Source: an uncultured Chloroflexota bacterium (GTDB lineage Bacteria > Chloroflexota > Limnocylindria > Limnocylindrales > Limnocylindraceae). From it: a stretch of 6,939 nt of DNA. The stretch spans positions 1-6,939 of the forward strand of contig CAIZYO010000132.1 of NCBI GenBank assembly GCA_903937225.1. Reading direction: 5' to 3'. Of the stretch, positions 1-6,939 are shown piece after piece. Position numbers and translations under genes: made by a program. Within the stretch, counting starts at the first letter, position 1; each line of letters starts with the position of its first letter. A model generated the notes under the pieces. That model did no database searches, was not told the origin of the DNA, and saw only the letters and a program-made list of their open reading frames with translations.

Positions 1-1289
1 AGGATCACGCGAGTCACGGTGATCGCGGTGAACATGGAGCAGAGCACGCCGATAATGAGAACGAGCGCGAAGCCCTTGATCGTGGAGGATCCGAAGTAGA
101 AGAGGATAAATGCGGTGATCAAGCTGGAAACGTTCGAATCAAGACTGGAGTTCCATGCCCGACTGAATCCCGCTTCAACGGCGGGAACTATCTTCTTGCC
201 GATCCGAAGCTCTTCTTTGGTCCGCTCAAAGATCAAGATGTTTGCGTCCACCGCCATGCCAATGGAGAGGACGAATCCCGCGATCCCTGCGAGCGTCAGC
301 GTGACAGGGACAATGCGGAAGAGTGCGAGGACAATCAGCATGTAGAAGATGAGCGCCACTGAGGCAACCGCACCAGCCAGCCGATAGTGGAAGAGCATGA
401 AGAGGAAGACGAGCAGAATTCCAACCGCCCCTGCGAAGAGGGCCTGCCCCAGGAAGGCGGCCCCAAGCGTCGCCTTAACTTCGGTGACGCCGATCTCAGC
501 GATTGGGAACGGAAGTGAACCGAACTTAAGGATGGTCACAAGGCTGTTCGCCTCTTCAAAGGCGAAGCCGGCACCGCCGCCGCCACTGATCTGGCCTTCG
601 CCGCCGGTGATTGCACTCTGAATGTACGGGGCTGATACAACAGTCCCGTCGATCACGATCGCAAAGTACGAGCCAAGGTTGGCGCCGGTGTACGTTGCAA
701 AAAGATCGGCCCCCTCTTGCTTCAGCGTGAAGGCAACGACGCGTTGGCCAACGTCATCCGTTGCGACGCTCGAGCTGGCGATCTGATCGCCAGAAAAGAG
801 TGGCGTAAGCGTTGCGTCGTCAAGCACTGCACCTTGAGTAGGAACTGGCTTGGTTCCCTGAATTGGCTGACCCGTCGCGATATCTACCGATCCGTAAGTT
901 TCCGGAGGGAGCGGGACGAAGTCTAGGCGGCCGGTTGTGCCAAGCAGGGCACGGATGGCGTCAGGATCACTGACACCTGGGAGCTCCACGATGATGCGGT
1001 CGCTCCCCTGTGTCTGTACGAGCGGCTCCGCAACGCCGGTTGAGTTCACGCGGCGCTCGATGATGTCTCGGATGGTCGCGACGTCCGCTGGCGTAGCGAC
1101 CACGTCGCCAACTGGCTGCACCTGATACTCAACGCGAAGTCCGCCGCGCAGGTCAAGGCCGAGCTTTGTCTCAATGAGGCGCGACCCTTCTGGGGCGCGG
1201 CTGTCAGGGAGGCGAAGGTTTGGGAGTAGGTCAATCGCCAAGGCGAGGAGGCCGATCGCCAGGATCATATAGGGCGTGTACTTGCGCAT
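1..1289 (-). CDS. secD: Protein translocase subunit SecD (3' end beyond window)
   Basis: SecD is an RND-superfamily membrane protein that works with SecF to pull exported proteins out of the SecYEG channel using the proton-motive force. Translation from ATG at 1289 reads through 429 complete codons with no stop before the left edge, so the C-terminus is missing. Visible in order: an N-terminal membrane helix (about residues 7-23), the SecD hallmark LGLDLRGG (43-50), a short extracytoplasmic domain of about 230 residues ending in IVIDGTVVSAPYIQ (211-224), then five more helices (about 281-299, 304-324, 328-348, 383-402, 407-427). The conserved GMAVDANILIFERTKEEL (344-361) and SNVSSLITA (385-393) segments lie around the fourth and fifth helices. 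All six SecD helices therefore appear present; only a tail, or a fused SecF, could be missing. The extracytoplasmic domain is much shorter than in E. coli SecD, as in many Gram-positive-type and Chloroflexota-type proteins (family knowledge). The gene follows uvrC after 26 nt with its own ribosome binding site. Confidence 0.96.
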   Translation of the reverse strand, partial: MRKYTPYMILAIGLLALAIDLLPNLRLPDSRAPEGSRLIETKLGLDLRGGLRVEYQVQPVGDVVATPADVATIRDIIERRVNSTGVAEPLVQTQGSDRIIVELPGVSDPDAIRALLGTTGRLDFVPLPPETYGSVDIATGQPIQGTKPVPTQGAVLDDATLTPLFSGDQIASSSVATDDVGQRVVAFTLKQEGADLFATYTGANLGSYFAIVIDGTVVSAPYIQSAITGGEGQISGGGGAGFAFEEANSLVTILKFGSLPFPIAEIGVTEVKATLGAAFLGQALFAGAVGILLVFLFMLFHYRLAGAVASVALIFYMLIVLALFRIVPVTLTLAGIAGFVLSIGMAVDANILIFERTKEELRIGKKIVPAVEAGFSRAWNSSLDSNVSSLITAFILFYFGSSTIKGFALVLIIGVLCSMFTAITVTRVI

Positions 1290-1297
1290 TTGAGGAA

Positions 1298-1301
1298 TCC
1301 T
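1298..1301 (-). promoter_or_regulatory. Ribosome binding site of secD
   Basis: On the minus strand AGGA stands 8 nt upstream of the ATG at 1289, inside the 26-nt uvrC-secD gap. The match to a Shine-Dalgarno is modest but well spaced, and it supports this start. The first residues (MRKYTPYMIL) also make the expected short basic end before the first membrane helix. The gap holds no hairpin strong enough for a terminator, so secD probably shares the uvrC transcript. Confidence 0.55.
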
Positions 1302-1315
1302 AGCAGGGGCGCCGA

Positions 1316-3172
1316 TCAGCGTCGGTCGGCGGCGAGTGCGGCAAAGACCGTCGCGGCGAGGCGCTCACCCACCCCAGGGACAGCCGCGATCTCTGCTTCG
1401 CTCGCGGCAGCAACACCCGCGACCGAGCCGAAGCGCCGCAACAGCGCCTTACGCCGCGTCGGGCCGAGTCCAGGGATGCTGTCCAGCCGGCTGGTGGTCG
1501 CAGCCCTGCTTCGAAGTGTGCGGTGATAGCCGATCGCGAAGCGGTGGGCCTCATCACGCAACCGCTGCAAGAGGCGCAGTCCTGGGTCGGTTGCAGGAAG
1601 GAGGAGCGGCGTTGCTGTCTCCGGGAACCAGATCTCCTCACGCTCTTTCGCGAGCCCAATGAGCGGGATGGCAAGGCCTGCAGACGCCATGACCGCGGCC
1701 GCTGCCGCAACCTGACCGCGACCGCCGTCAATCACCAAGAGGTCAGGGAGCGCCCACGCTCGCGCCTCCGCCTCTCCCGCCTTCTCAGAACCTCCCGACG
1801 CGCTGCGTGCAAAACGACGCGTCAACGCTTCACTGTGCGCAGCAAAGTCGTCCTGCCCCTGCACGCCTTTGATCTTGAAGCGGCGGTATTCCTTCGGCGC
1901 GAGACGACCGCCCTCGGCAACGGTGAGTGAGGCAACGGTGAACGATCCTTGAATCGTTGAGACATCCGTGCACTCAATGCGCGCTGGTGGGCTGGGAAGG
2001 TTGAGCGCCGTTGTCAGCGCCGCAAGTGCCGCTTCGGCACGTTCGCGATCCGCATCATCCTCCGCCTCACTACGGATCAGCGCTTCGTGCGCATTTCGCT
2101 CAGCGAGGCGCAAGAGGCGAACTCGATCACCGCGCAACGGAACGCGCAGCTCCACGCGGTCTTCGCGACGTGCAGCGAGGAACGCGACGGTCTCAACGTC
2201 GCGGATCTCAACCGCAGTGGCAATGGACGGCGGAATCTCGCCCGCCCGCGCGTAGTACTGGCTCACGAAGGCAGTGAGCAGCTCCTCGTCACTCGCCCCC
2301 TTCCCGTCAAGGCGGTGGACATCACGCCCAACAAGTGCCGCATCACGGACCTGGAAGCATGCGATCGCCGCCCGCTCTCCCAGTCGCGCAATGCCAAGGA
2401 TGTCTTCGTCAGGTCGCCCCGCGGGTGCGACGCGCTGCGCCTCAAAGCTCTGCTCAAGCGCGCTGATCGCATCACGCAGCCGGGCGGCGTCTTCAAATGC
2501 CTCGCGCTCACTCGCACGTTCCATCTGACTCTGTAGCACCGTGACCGCACCACGCGATCGCCCGCCCAAGAAGAGTTCGAGCCCTTTGATCTCTGCGCCA
2601 TATTCGGCCACGGTCACGTTTCCAAGACACGGGCCCTGGCATCGCTTCAGATGAAAGAGGAGACATGGTCGTTCGAGCGCGCGCTGCTCTTCGGCGATGG
2701 AGATCTCACACGTTCGAAATTGAAAGAGGCGACGTGCCGCCTCCATCGCGGTGCTCACCGCGCTGAAGCCGGTGTACGGCCCAAAGTATCGAGATCCATC
2801 TCGGACGATTCGTCGAGTTCGCTCCACCCGCGGATACGGCCCAGGGGTGACGCGGATGTACGGATATCCACGATCGTCGCGCAGTCGCACGTTGTAACGC
2901 GGGAGGTGCTTACGAATGAGCGTCGCCTCAAGGAGGAGCGCCTCCTGCACTGAATCGGTCACCGTCCACTCAAGCGAAGCAACCTGATCAATCGCATCTC
3001 GGATGCGATGCGCCCCTGGCGTGGTGTTGGTGTGCCAGTAGCTGCGGACGCGCTGGGTCAGGTGCGAAGCCTTCCCCACGTAGATGATCTTCCCGTCTGC
3101 ATCCGAGAAGAGGTACACCCCTGGAGCGTCTGGGAGCACCCTCAGTGCGGCGGAGATTGCCTCGGGGATCAT
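1316..3172 (-). CDS. uvrC: UvrABC system protein C, dual-incision endonuclease
   Basis: UvrC is recruited to the UvrB-DNA complex and cuts the damaged strand on both sides of the lesion. At 618 residues it has normal family length. The N-terminal GIY-YIG nuclease (about 12-92), which makes the 3' cut, shows GVY (18-20), YVGKA (31-35), R41 and the metal-binding Glu (E82) in LEATLIRKHLPRYN. Four cysteines (C155, C170, C178, C182; the last pair in KRCQGPC) match the conserved cluster reported to hold an iron-sulfur centre in E. coli UvrC. A UVR motif that pairs with UvrB spans about 206-241. The RNase H-like domain, which makes the 5' cut, has D403 (ECTDVSTIQG), D482 (IDGGRGQ) and H543 (RDEAHRFAIGYHR). 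Two helix-hairpin-helix units (562-615: LDSIPGLG and AAVPGVG) close the protein. The ATG at 3172 lies 6 nt after the preceding small gene and places the GIY-YIG domain at the usual distance from the N-terminus. Nothing catalytic is missing. Confidence 0.98.
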   Translation of the reverse strand: MIPEAISAALRVLPDAPGVYLFSDADGKIIYVGKASHLTQRVRSYWHTNTTPGAHRIRDAIDQVASLEWTVTDSVQEALLLEATLIRKHLPRYNVRLRDDRGYPYIRVTPGPYPRVERTRRIVRDGSRYFGPYTGFSAVSTAMEAARRLFQFRTCEISIAEEQRALERPCLLFHLKRCQGPCLGNVTVAEYGAEIKGLELFLGGRSRGAVTVLQSQMERASEREAFEDAARLRDAISALEQSFEAQRVAPAGRPDEDILGIARLGERAAIACFQVRDAALVGRDVHRLDGKGASDEELLTAFVSQYYARAGEIPPSIATAVEIRDVETVAFLAARREDRVELRVPLRGDRVRLLRLAERNAHEALIRSEAEDDADRERAEAALAALTTALNLPSPPARIECTDVSTIQGSFTVASLTVAEGGRLAPKEYRRFKIKGVQGQDDFAAHSEALTRRFARSASGGSEKAGEAEARAWALPDLLVIDGGRGQVAAAAAVMASAGLAIPLIGLAKEREEIWFPETATPLLLPATDPGLRLLQRLRDEAHRFAIGYHRTLRSRAATTSRLDSIPGLGPTRRKALLRRFGSVAGVAAASEAEIAAVPGVGERLAATVFAALAADRR

Positions 3173-3176
3173 CGAG

Positions 3177-3180
3177 CCCT
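3177..3180 (-). promoter_or_regulatory. Weak ribosome binding site of uvrC, overlapping the upstream stop codon
   Basis: On the minus strand AGGG lies 4 nt before the uvrC ATG and shares bases with the TAG stop (3179-3181) of the 115-codon gene. A weak, closely spaced site overlapping the previous stop is typical of translational coupling. UvrC synthesis may therefore depend on ribosomes finishing the small gene (inference). Confidence 0.4.
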
Positions 3181-3526
3181 ACGCATCTGCGCGACGCAGA
3201 GGCCGCGCACGATGGGCGGCACGCCGATTCAAGATCCGCAGAACTTCATCGAGCGCCTCACGAAGTGCGATCGCAAGAGGCGGCTCAACATAGTCTGCGA
3301 GTCCATCGCCTGGACCAAGTGCGGCTCGTGTTGCAACCGCGCTCTTTCGGAGCGCCTCGCCGCTCGAATCGCGTAGCGCTGCTGCATGACGAGCCAGCGG
3401 TGCGAAACGAAGACGGAGCGGTTCCGTTGGGAGTGCGCTCATCACCTGATCAACGAGAAGTGCGGCGTGGAGTCCCGCCTGATCGAGCTGTGCATCCGCG
3501 TGCCGAGGGAGTTCCGCCTCCGCCAT
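3179..3526 (-). CDS. Hypothetical 115-residue helical protein between uvrA and uvrC
   Basis: I do not recognise this protein and assign no function. Support for a real gene: ATG at 3526 comes 2 nt after the uvrA stop, a GGAG sits 5 nt upstream of it, and the TAG stop leaves 6 nt to uvrC, so the frame fills the gap exactly. Its codon use (Leu CTC/CTT, Asp GAT, many Ala GCA/GCG) matches its neighbours. The sequence is Ala-, Leu- and Arg-rich with no Cys or Trp, and has no signal peptide or membrane helix. It reads as about three or four amphipathic helices: residues 11-32, 38-70 and 83-104, broken by prolines and by GPGDG (71-75). The C-terminus is basic (RRAAHRARPLRR, 101-112), which could touch nucleic acid, but that is speculation. 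The position suggests co-expression with the repair genes. Alternatives are a lineage-specific repair accessory, an unrelated passenger, or a dispensable coupling frame that helps translate uvrC. Confidence 0.72.
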   Translation of the reverse strand: MAEAELPRHADAQLDQAGLHAALLVDQVMSALPTEPLRLRFAPLARHAAALRDSSGEALRKSAVATRAALGPGDGLADYVEPPLAIALREALDEVLRILNRRAAHRARPLRRADA

Positions 3527-3528
3527 GC

Positions 3529-6429
3529 CTACTCCAGCGACCGGATCGGCTCACCGCGCAGCGCAAGCGCAAGGTATCGCCCCGTATGGCTCGCCTTCAC
3601 CTTCGCGACCTGCTCAGGCGTCCCTTCTGCGATCAACTCACCACCACGATCACCACCATCTGGACCAAGATCGATCACCCAGTCGGCGGTCTTGATCACA
3701 TCAAGGTTGTGCTCGATCACGATGACGCTGTTTCCGCCATCGACCAGTCGGTGCAGCACCTCAAGGAGGCGCTCAACATCGGCAAAGTGCAGGCCCGTGG
3801 TTGGCTCATCCAGGATGTACGCCGTGCGCCCAGTAGAGCGACGCGCGAGTTCGGTCGCGAGCTTAATGCGCTGTGCCTCCCCGCCAGAGAGTGTCGTTGC
3901 TGGCTGGCCGAGCCGCAGATAGCCGAGGCCCACCTCGCTCAACGTCTTCAGGCGATTCCGGATGGCAGGGATCGCATCGAAACGCTCCAGTGCGTCTTCA
4001 ACCTGAAGCTCAAGCACATCGGCGATCGTCATCCCCTTCCAGGTGACATCGAGCGCCTCGCGGTTATAGCGCTTTCCGCGGCACGTCTCACATGGGACGT
4101 ACACATCGGGGAGGAACTGCATCTCAATCTGCAAGATGCCGTCGCCCGCGCAGGTCTCACAGCGCCCGCCCTTGACGTTGAAGGAGAAGCGGCCAGCCGA
4201 GTAGCCACGCAGCCGCGCCTCTTGCGTCGCGGCGAAAAGTTCACGGATCGGCGTGAAGAGGCCCACATACGTTGCAGGATTTGAGCGTGGTGTACGGCCG
4301 ATCGGACTCTGATCAATCTCAATCGCCTTATCAATCTGGTCGAGCCCCGTCACACGTTCGTGAGCACCAGGCCGCTCTTTCGCACCATGGAGCTTGCGCG
4401 CGATCGCCTTCTGCAAGATGTCGGTCACGAGCGTGCTCTTTCCGCTCCCAGAGACTCCAGTGACGGCGATAAAGCGACCAAGAGGGAACTCCACATCGAG
4501 CCCCTTCAGGTTGTGTTCGCGCGCCCCCTTCACCACGATGCTCTTCCCGCTCCCCTTCCGTCGTGTTGTCGGAATCTTCACGGCACGATCGCCACGGATG
4601 AATGCACCGGTGATTGACTCCTTTGCGTCGGTGAGCGCCTTCAGGGTGCCGTTCACCACCACCTTCCCACCAAGCTCGCCGGCGCCTGGGCCAATGTCCA
4701 CGATCCAGTCCGCGGTGCGGATCGTCTCTTCATCGTGCTCAACCACCAGCACCGTGTTCCCGAGGTCGCGGAGGCGCAGGAGCGTCGTGATGAGACGCGC
4801 GTTGTCGCGTTGATGCAAGCCAATCGATGGCTCGTCAAGGATGTAGAGGACACCGACAAGGCGTGAACCAATCTGCGTGGCGAGGCGGATGCGCTGCGCT
4901 TCACCGCCCGAGAGCGTGGTGGCGGTGCGATCCACGGTGAGGTAGTCAAGTCCAACATCTACGAGGAAGCCAGCCCGTTCGGCAATCTCTTTGACGATCG
5001 CCTTCGCGATCGTTCGCTCACGTTCGCCGAGGAGTGGTGTCAGTGCGTTAATCCAGGTGGTGAGCTCGCCGATCGGCATCGCCGCAACCTCCGCGATGTT
5101 CTTCTCGGCAACCCGCACGGCGAGCATCTCTGGTTTTAGGCGGCGGCCCTTGCACTCGGGGCAGGGGCGGCTGACCATGTAGCGCTCAATCTCAACGCGC
5201 ACGAGCTCGGAGTCCGTTTCGCGGTGGCGGCGCTCAAGATTGGCGATGATCCCCTCGAATGCCGCCTTGTACGTGTTCCGATAGCTCGCGTTCTCATAAG
5301 TGACGGTGAAGCGATCCTCGCGTTCGGCGTTGAGGAGATACTCCTGCGCCGTGGCGGGGAGCTCACCGATCGGCGTCTTCGGGTTCCACTTCTTCGCCTT
5401 CATCGCCGCGGTGACCACCTTCAGGTACCAGCTCCCCTCTGGAGAGCGCGACCACGGCACGAGTCCCCCTTCAAGGACCGACTTCTCCGGATCAATCACG
5501 CGTTCCGGATCTACCTCAAGACGGAAGCCGAGTCCTGTGCACTCGGGGCATGCGCCGTGCGGCGAATTGAAGCTGAAGGAGCGCGGCTCGAGGTCGTCCA
5601 TCACCGTTCCGTCATATGGGCAGCCGAGCTTCTCGCTGAAGAGTCGCTCCTCGAACGTTGGCTTAGAGCCCTCCGCGGCGGCCGAGGAGATGATGACGAG
5701 GCCTTCGCCGAGCTTCAGCGCCGTCTCGACAGAATCGGAGAGCCGGCTGCGATCTTCTGGCGGAAGTGGCTTCCCCTTCTCATCAACGGGTCGCCGCACA
5801 ATAAAGCGATCGACCACCACCTCAATGCTGTGTCGCTTCTTCTTGTCGAGTTTCGGTGCGTCGTCCAGGTCGTACAGGGTGCCGTTGACACGGACGCGGC
5901 TGAATCCCGCCTTCCGGGCGGCGTGGAAGAAGGTCTCTCCTTCACCCTTCCGGTCGCGAAGCACTGGACCGAGCACGAGAAGGCGTGTCCCGTCAGGGAG
6001 TTGCAGGATCTCATCAACAATGTGATCAAGGGAGACTCGGCTGATGGGGCGATCACACTTCGGACAGTGCGGCGTCCCAGCACGCGCGTAGAGAAGTCGG
6101 AGGTGATCCCAAATCTCGGTGATCGTCCCTACGGTTGAACGCGGGTTGCGCGAGGAGCCCTTCTGGTCAATGGAGATAGCAGGCGAGAGGCCATCAATGA
6201 GGTCCACATCCGGCTTCTCCATCTGGCCAAGAAATTGCCGTGCATAGGCGGAGAGGCTCTCCACATAGCGGCGCTGCCCTTCGGCGTAGATCGTGTCAAA
6301 GGCGAGGCTCGACTTGCCGGATCCAGAGATTCCCGTCACCACCACAAGTCGGTCGCGGGGAATCTCAAGGTCAATCCCCTTCAGGTTGTGCTCGCGTGCA
6401 CCACGGATCACGATCTTCTCTTGTGCCAC
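3529..6429 (-). CDS. uvrA: UvrABC system protein A, damage-sensing ABC ATPase
   Basis: UvrA dimers scan DNA for distorting lesions and load UvrB there; it is a cytoplasmic tandem ABC ATPase. The 966 residues are normal for the family. First half: Walker [10 protein letters not shown] (33-41, K39), the UvrB-contacting and insertion domains (roughly 115-400), signature LSGGE (506-510) and Walker [12 protein letters not shown] (529-539). Second half: Walker [10 protein letters not shown] (658-666, K664), the C-terminal zinc module CETC/CETC (C757, C760, C780, C783), signature LSGGE (847-851) and Walker [12 protein letters not shown] (871-881). Further CxxC pairs sit at C122/C125 and C423/C426 and probably share one zinc ion. 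In the middle module the usual CPxC reads CPYD, so the ligands seen are C270, D273, C294 and C297. The start is GTG at 6429, 1 nt after the uvrB stop, with a strong ribosome binding site. It gives the standard opening [13 protein letters not shown]; no ATG fits better. UvrB and UvrA are commonly encoded side by side. Confidence 0.98.
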   Translation of the reverse strand: MAQEKIVIRGAREHNLKGIDLEIPRDRLVVVTGISGSGKSSLAFDTIYAEGQRRYVESLSAYARQFLGQMEKPDVDLIDGLSPAISIDQKGSSRNPRSTVGTITEIWDHLRLLYARAGTPHCPKCDRPISRVSLDHIVDEILQLPDGTRLLVLGPVLRDRKGEGETFFHAARKAGFSRVRVNGTLYDLDDAPKLDKKKRHSIEVVVDRFIVRRPVDEKGKPLPPEDRSRLSDSVETALKLGEGLVIISSAAAEGSKPTFEERLFSEKLGCPYDGTVMDDLEPRSFSFNSPHGACPECTGLGFRLEVDPERVIDPEKSVLEGGLVPWSRSPEGSWYLKVVTAAMKAKKWNPKTPIGELPATAQEYLLNAEREDRFTVTYENASYRNTYKAAFEGIIANLERRHRETDSELVRVEIERYMVSRPCPECKGRRLKPEMLAVRVAEKNIAEVAAMPIGELTTWINALTPLLGERERTIAKAIVKEIAERAGFLVDVGLDYLTVDRTATTLSGGEAQRIRLATQIGSRLVGVLYILDEPSIGLHQRDNARLITTLLRLRDLGNTVLVVEHDEETIRTADWIVDIGPGAGELGGKVVVNGTLKALTDAKESITGAFIRGDRAVKIPTTRRKGSGKSIVVKGAREHNLKGLDVEFPLGRFIAVTGVSGSGKSTLVTDILQKAIARKLHGAKERPGAHERVTGLDQIDKAIEIDQSPIGRTPRSNPATYVGLFTPIRELFAATQEARLRGYSAGRFSFNVKGGRCETCAGDGILQIEMQFLPDVYVPCETCRGKRYNREALDVTWKGMTIADVLELQVEDALERFDAIPAIRNRLKTLSEVGLGYLRLGQPATTLSGGEAQRIKLATELARRSTGRTAYILDEPTTGLHFADVERLLEVLHRLVDGGNSVIVIEHNLDVIKTADWVIDLGPDGGDRGGELIAEGTPEQVAKVKASHTGRYLALALRGEPIRSLE
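3532..3535 (-). promoter_or_regulatory. Ribosome binding site of the 115-codon gene, inside the end of uvrA
   Basis: GGAG on the minus strand is contained in the last uvrA codons (CTG GAG, then TAG stop) with a 5-nt spacer to the ATG at 3526. This is the clearest reason to take the first ATG rather than the internal Met29, and it points to re-initiation by ribosomes leaving uvrA. Confidence 0.6.
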
Positions 6430-6430
6430 T

Positions 6431-6939
6431 TCAGCCCCTTCTGCGCGGACGCTCGCCGCGGCGCTTGATCACGTTCGGGGTCACGCTCGGATCCCAGGTG
6501 CGTCGCCGTGAGAGTACCGAATCGGTGCCGCTCGGCTGCTCTGGGGCTGCTGCAACCTCATCAGACTCCTCATGCTCATCACGGAGACCAGGGAGCCAAT
6601 CACCTGCGGTGTCGAGGGCTGGCGCAAGCACGGTGCGCGCTGTCCCACTCGCAACACGTCGCGGCATCAGATCCCTCCCCCGAGGCTCAGCTGCGTCATC
6701 AGCGGCGCGTTCTGCGAGTCGCGCAATCCTCACCGCAGCGTTCTCTTCGAGGACTCCCTGCCGGAGGCTGCGTAGTTCATCGCGAATTGATGCAGCACGT
6801 TCAAACTCAAGCTCTTTTGCAGCGAGTCGCATCTGCGCCTCGAGCTGCTTGACCATCTTTTCAATCTCGCTTCGTCCGATCTCACTGAGCGCTCCACCCT
6901 TCCCGCCAGCGTACGAATCAGCCTTCTCGGCAACACTGC
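6431..6939 (-). CDS. uvrB: UvrABC system protein B, C-terminal part (5' end beyond window)
   Basis: UvrB is the helicase-like ATPase that UvrA loads at a lesion, where it verifies the damage and recruits UvrC. Only the last 168 residues are inside the window; the helicase motifs lie off the right edge. The fragment opens in the linker after the helicase domain ([13 protein letters not shown]). The UVR motif follows (about fragment residues 24-60, core [19 protein letters not shown] with RDELRSL); this helical hairpin pairs with the matching motif in UvrC. Identification rests on this motif plus the position directly before uvrA. UvrB usually ends soon after the UVR motif, but here a further 108 residues follow. 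They are rich in Ala, Arg, Glu and Asp, look mostly disordered, and end in [20 protein letters not shown]. The tail stays open to a TGA 1 nt before uvrA and its final codons hold the uvrA ribosome binding site, which argues against a frameshift artefact. Confidence 0.93.
   Translation of the reverse strand, partial: SVAEKADSYAGGKGGALSEIGRSEIEKMVKQLEAQMRLAAKELEFERAASIRDELRSLRQGVLEENAAVRIARLAERAADDAAEPRGRDLMPRRVASGTARTVLAPALDTAGDWLPGLRDEHEESDEVAAAPEQPSGTDSVLSRRRTWDPSVTPNVIKRRGERPRRRG
6435..6441 (-). promoter_or_regulatory. Ribosome binding site of uvrA
   Basis: On the minus strand GAAGGGG lies 5 nt before the GTG start at 6429, overlapping the last codons of uvrB. It settles the choice of a GTG start for uvrA. 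The 1-nt gap between the uvrB stop (6431-6433) and this start indicates tight coupling of UvrB and UvrA synthesis. Confidence 0.7.

Noticed and set aside
1290..1315. Possible terminator between uvrC and secD
   Set aside because: The gap is only 26 nt. Its imperfect palindrome around AGGATTCCT has 4-bp arms with no loop and no T-run follows, so it cannot form a terminator hairpin.
1950..1985. UvrC RNase H motif reads DVSTIQG rather than the E. coli-like DISH form, suggesting a defective site
   Set aside because: The catalytic Asp is kept, and the position after it varies in the family (for example DNSNIQG-type sequences). D482 and H543 are intact, so activity is expected.
3145..4284. A 379-codon open frame on the plus strand opposite uvrA and the small gene
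   Set aside because: It is antisense to the well-supported uvrA reading frame. Its Arg/His/Ala-rich translation has no recognisable domain, and it arises from the low stop frequency of GC-rich coding DNA.
5224..6138. A 304-codon open frame on the plus strand opposite uvrA
   Set aside because: Antisense shadow of the uvrA insertion region, without a family match or a convincing ribosome binding site.
3529..6429. Internal repeat in uvrA (two similar ATPase halves with near-identical LSGGEAQRI segments)
   Set aside because: This is the ancestral tandem duplication found in every UvrA, not a new repeat.
6431..6757. Frameshift as the cause of the long UvrB tail
   Set aside because: The frame stays open to a stop 1 nt before uvrA, and its last codons host a well-spaced uvrA ribosome binding site, so the annotated end looks natural.

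Overview
The window is a compact stretch of bacterial chromosome. By eye it has moderately high GC, around 60%. All genes lie on the minus strand, so the transcription order runs from the right edge to the left: uvrB (3' end only), uvrA, a 115-codon gene of unknown function, uvrC, then secD (its 3' end runs off the left edge). Gaps between genes are 1, 2, 6 and 26 nt. This looks like one co-transcribed unit with translationally coupled genes. I see no internal terminator or promoter, and no RNA gene, mobile element or CRISPR array. The promoter must lie at or upstream of uvrB, beyond the right edge.

Right part (3529-6939): the end of UvrB, carrying its UVR motif followed by an unusual tail of about 108 residues, and a complete 966-residue UvrA that starts at GTG. 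Middle (3179-3526): an unrecognised, probably all-helical protein whose gene fits exactly between uvrA and uvrC, with a Shine-Dalgarno inside the end of uvrA. Left part (1-3172): a complete 618-residue UvrC with both nuclease domains, then SecD, of which 429 complete codons are present.

UvrA, UvrB and UvrC together form the bacterial nucleotide excision repair machine. UvrA2 finds the lesion and loads UvrB, and UvrC then cuts on both sides of it. SecD is an inner-membrane part of the Sec protein-export machinery and appears to be a tail-end passenger of the transcription unit. Repair genes that are often scattered in other bacteria are gathered here.

The organism cannot be named with certainty. 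The family signatures, the short SecD extracytoplasmic domain and the codon use would suit a compact-genome Chloroflexota or actinobacterial-like lineage, but this is a tentative inference. The window is mostly ordinary housekeeping DNA. The points worth a second look are the unknown gene embedded in the repair operon, the UvrB tail, a substituted zinc ligand in UvrA, and a strong excess of GATC.
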